Of a stretch of DNA of 23,949 nt, positions 22,746 through 23,949 are shown piece by piece. This stretch comes from Firmicutes bacterium UBA3930. GTDB lineage: Bacteria; Bacillota; Clostridia; Caldicoprobacterales; Caldicoprobacteraceae. Position numbers and translations under genes: made by a program. Every line of letters begins with the position of its first letter. Within the stretch, counting starts at the first letter, position 1. The stretch is taken from contig DGEI01000008.1 in NCBI GenBank assembly GCA_002385885.1, positions 1 to 23,949 on the forward strand, read 5' to 3'. The notes under the pieces were generated by a model. That model made no database searches. It saw nothing but the letters and a program-made list of their open reading frames with translations, and was not told the origin of the DNA.

Positions 22746-23630
22746 CTATATATTGCCATACCATGCAGATGTTTCTGAATAGCGCTGCATAAACCTTTTG
22801 TTTACCTCTTCAAGCTTCTTATAGTATTCATCATATGATGGGCTTAATTTCCTCATGTTTGGTATAAATACATCATAATATCCACCGGACTTTTGAAACT
22901 CCAACAGCAGGTTCTGTATCTTGTACATAGGCGATTGCTTATACTCCTCTGAATTTCTGTAGGCAATATACTGCTCCAATATCTCCTTGTTCTTTTCAAT
23001 ATAATCGTCAACATCCTCTACGGCTTTTGCAACCTCAGCGATTGTGCCCTCCATCAGTTCATCATCCATAAAGGAAACTGCATTCTCAAGAAACCCTTTT
23101 AATTCGGGAGAAATATCTAAAGTTTTGACATTATCCAAAAATGCAACGATATTGTCGTATGCTTCCTCCTGCTCTTTGCTAATAACCTTTATATTTAAAA
23201 ACCTGCCGAAATGGAGCACTAAAAAATACCCATAGTATCCAGGGAAAGCATCCAATAATTTCTCCTTGATTGTTTGCTGTTTTTCCAATGCTTCAATCTG
23301 TCCGGTAACCTCCTCAATATTATTACCTTCAATCAACTGGCTCAACAGCTCCTGTTTCTTGCTGTACTGCTGCAGTTCCAGGCCCTTCTGGTATTTGATC
23401 TTTGCCAGGTTAGCCTTGCTATTTCCTTTATCCAGTACACTGCGTATTTCCGGTATGCTTAACCCCAGTTTTCTCAAAACAGAAATCTCTTTAAGCCTGG
23501 CAACATCTTCACTGTCAAAGCGGCGGTACCCGTTTTCCTCAATCCGGGGAGCAATCAATCCCTTTTCCATGTAATACTCTATGGCTTTTTTAGTAAGGCC
23601 CGTTATTTTGCATACCTCGTTGATAAGCAT
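22746..23630 (-). CDS. MerR-family transcriptional regulator
   Basis: The 294-residue protein begins with a MerR winged helix-turn-helix (about 1-70: INEVCKITGLTKKAIEYYME, then NGYRRFDSEDVARL). A coiled-coil dimer helix (about 75-120, rich in Lys, Glu and Gln) and an uncharacterised helical effector region of about 170 residues follow. That region lacks the Cys pattern of metal sensors, so a small organic ligand or drug is more likely. I chose ATG 23630 because GGAGGTGG lies 8 nt upstream and the DNA-binding domain begins there. The frame is open 25 codons further back, over the promoter. It lies between an MFS transporter and a methyltransferase gene, a common setting for drug-responsive MerR proteins. 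Confidence 0.92.
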   Translation of the reverse strand: MLINEVCKITGLTKKAIEYYMEKGLIAPRIEENGYRRFDSEDVARLKEISVLRKLGLSIPEIRSVLDKGNSKANLAKIKYQKGLELQQYSKKQELLSQLIEGNNIEEVTGQIEALEKQQTIKEKLLDAFPGYYGYFLVLHFGRFLNIKVISKEQEEAYDNIVAFLDNVKTLDISPELKGFLENAVSFMDDELMEGTIAEVAKAVEDVDDYIEKNKEILEQYIAYRNSEEYKQSPMYKIQNLLLEFQKSGGYYDVFIPNMRKLSPSYDEYYKKLEEVNKRFMQRYSETSAWYGNI

Positions 23631-23649
23631 TTTAACCACCTCCGCCACC

Positions 23650-23680
23650 ATGATAAGCCCATCCCCAAGGGGCCAGTCAA
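23650..23680 (-). promoter_or_regulatory. MerR-type promoter with 19-bp spacer
   Basis: On the minus strand TTGACT (23675-23680) and TATCAT (23650-23655) are 19 bp apart, the overlong spacing typical of promoters activated by MerR proteins. The spacer contains the dyad CCCCTTGGGG. The predicted start would leave only about 13 nt ahead of the MerR codon, just enough for the GGAGG ribosome binding site. Confidence 0.55.
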
Positions 23681-23761
23681 GCATTTTTTTCAATTGTTTT
23701 TCCAATGAGATAGTGGAGCAAGGTTATAATTGCTAATATCTACAGTATTGATGCATACAAG

Positions 23762-23949
23762 TCAACGCGGCTTTTTCCCCGGCAGGCATACTCCCGCAAG
23801 GGCAATGATAATCCACATCACTAAAGCTCCGTTCCATCCCCAGTGTTCGGAGATGCTGCCTGTCACAAATCCTGCTATGCCTGCCCCCATGTAAGACGAA
23901 AAGTCGAAAAATCCTGCTGCTGAAGAAGCCTTATTATACTTTGCAAATC
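23762..23949 (-). CDS. MFS transporter, C-terminal fragment (cut by window edge)
   Basis: The last 61 residues of a minus-strand gene run off the right end of the window. They read AGFFDFSSYMGAGIAGFVTG, then a short loop (SISEHWGWNG), then a hydrophobic helix (ALVMWIIIALAGVCL) and a basic tail PGKKPR. This pattern is typical of the final two helices of major facilitator superfamily permeases. The substrate cannot be judged from this part. It lies upstream of the MerR gene on the same strand, which suggests the regulator may control efflux or uptake. Confidence 0.75.
   Translation of the reverse strand, partial: FAKYNKASSAAGFFDFSSYMGAGIAGFVTGSISEHWGWNGALVMWIIIALAGVCLPGKKPR

Overview
The window looks like a chromosomal segment of an anaerobic, plant-polysaccharide-using, endospore-lineage Clostridia species. 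The evidence is a Clostridium-type class I glutamate dehydrogenase, a bifunctional AdhE with Rex-type operators, a Spo0E-like small protein, a LysM-G5-NlpC/P60 wall hydrolase, strong AGGAGG-type ribosome binding sites, several GTG starts and intracellular glycosidases. A thermophilic cellulose or hemicellulose degrader is plausible, but that is inference. I see no rRNA, tRNA, CRISPR array, transposase or phage genes.

Layout. 1-4.8 kb, minus strand: glmS, gdhA, then a small Spo0E-like gene overlapping a membrane diguanylate cyclase. These two diverge from an XRE regulator at 4.9 kb, and a palindrome lies between them. 5.4-7.7 kb, minus strand: a secreted LysM-G5-NlpC/P60 hydrolase, a possible small membrane ORF and a flavodoxin-like protein. 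7.9-12.0 kb, plus strand: an aldo/keto reductase with two ferredoxin-like Cys clusters, then adhE behind a long leader with two sigma-A promoters, two Rex-like operators and a hairpin. 12.0-18.7 kb, minus strand: a glycoside-hydrolase island with a GH120 beta-xylosidase, a NUDIX hydrolase, a GH63-like glycosidase and a GH31 alpha-xylosidase/alpha-glucosidase. None of the three glycosidases has a signal peptide, so they probably trim imported oligosaccharides in the cytoplasm. 18.9-20.7 kb, minus strand: an unknown polytopic membrane protein and a URO-D-superfamily protein. 20.9-23.9 kb, minus strand: a nucleotidyltransferase, a SAM methyltransferase, a MerR regulator with a 19-bp-spacer promoter, and the C-terminal end of an MFS transporter cut by the window edge.

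How the genes may work together. The glycosidases would release pentoses and hexoses, and AdhE would regenerate NAD+ by making ethanol under Rex control. GlmS and GdhA connect carbon with amino-sugar and nitrogen metabolism. The Spo0E-like/GGDEF pair would join control of the Spo0A phosphorelay with c-di-GMP signalling. The MFS-MerR-methyltransferase-nucleotidyltransferase block resembles a small drug- or stress-response module, but its substrates cannot be read from sequence.

I did not find a clearly new multi-gene system. The points most worth following are the overlapping Spo0E-like/GGDEF pair and its divergent palindrome, the layered adhE leader, the 19-bp-spacer MerR promoter, the palindrome upstream of the GH31 gene, and the all-A/T perfect palindrome behind the flavodoxin gene.
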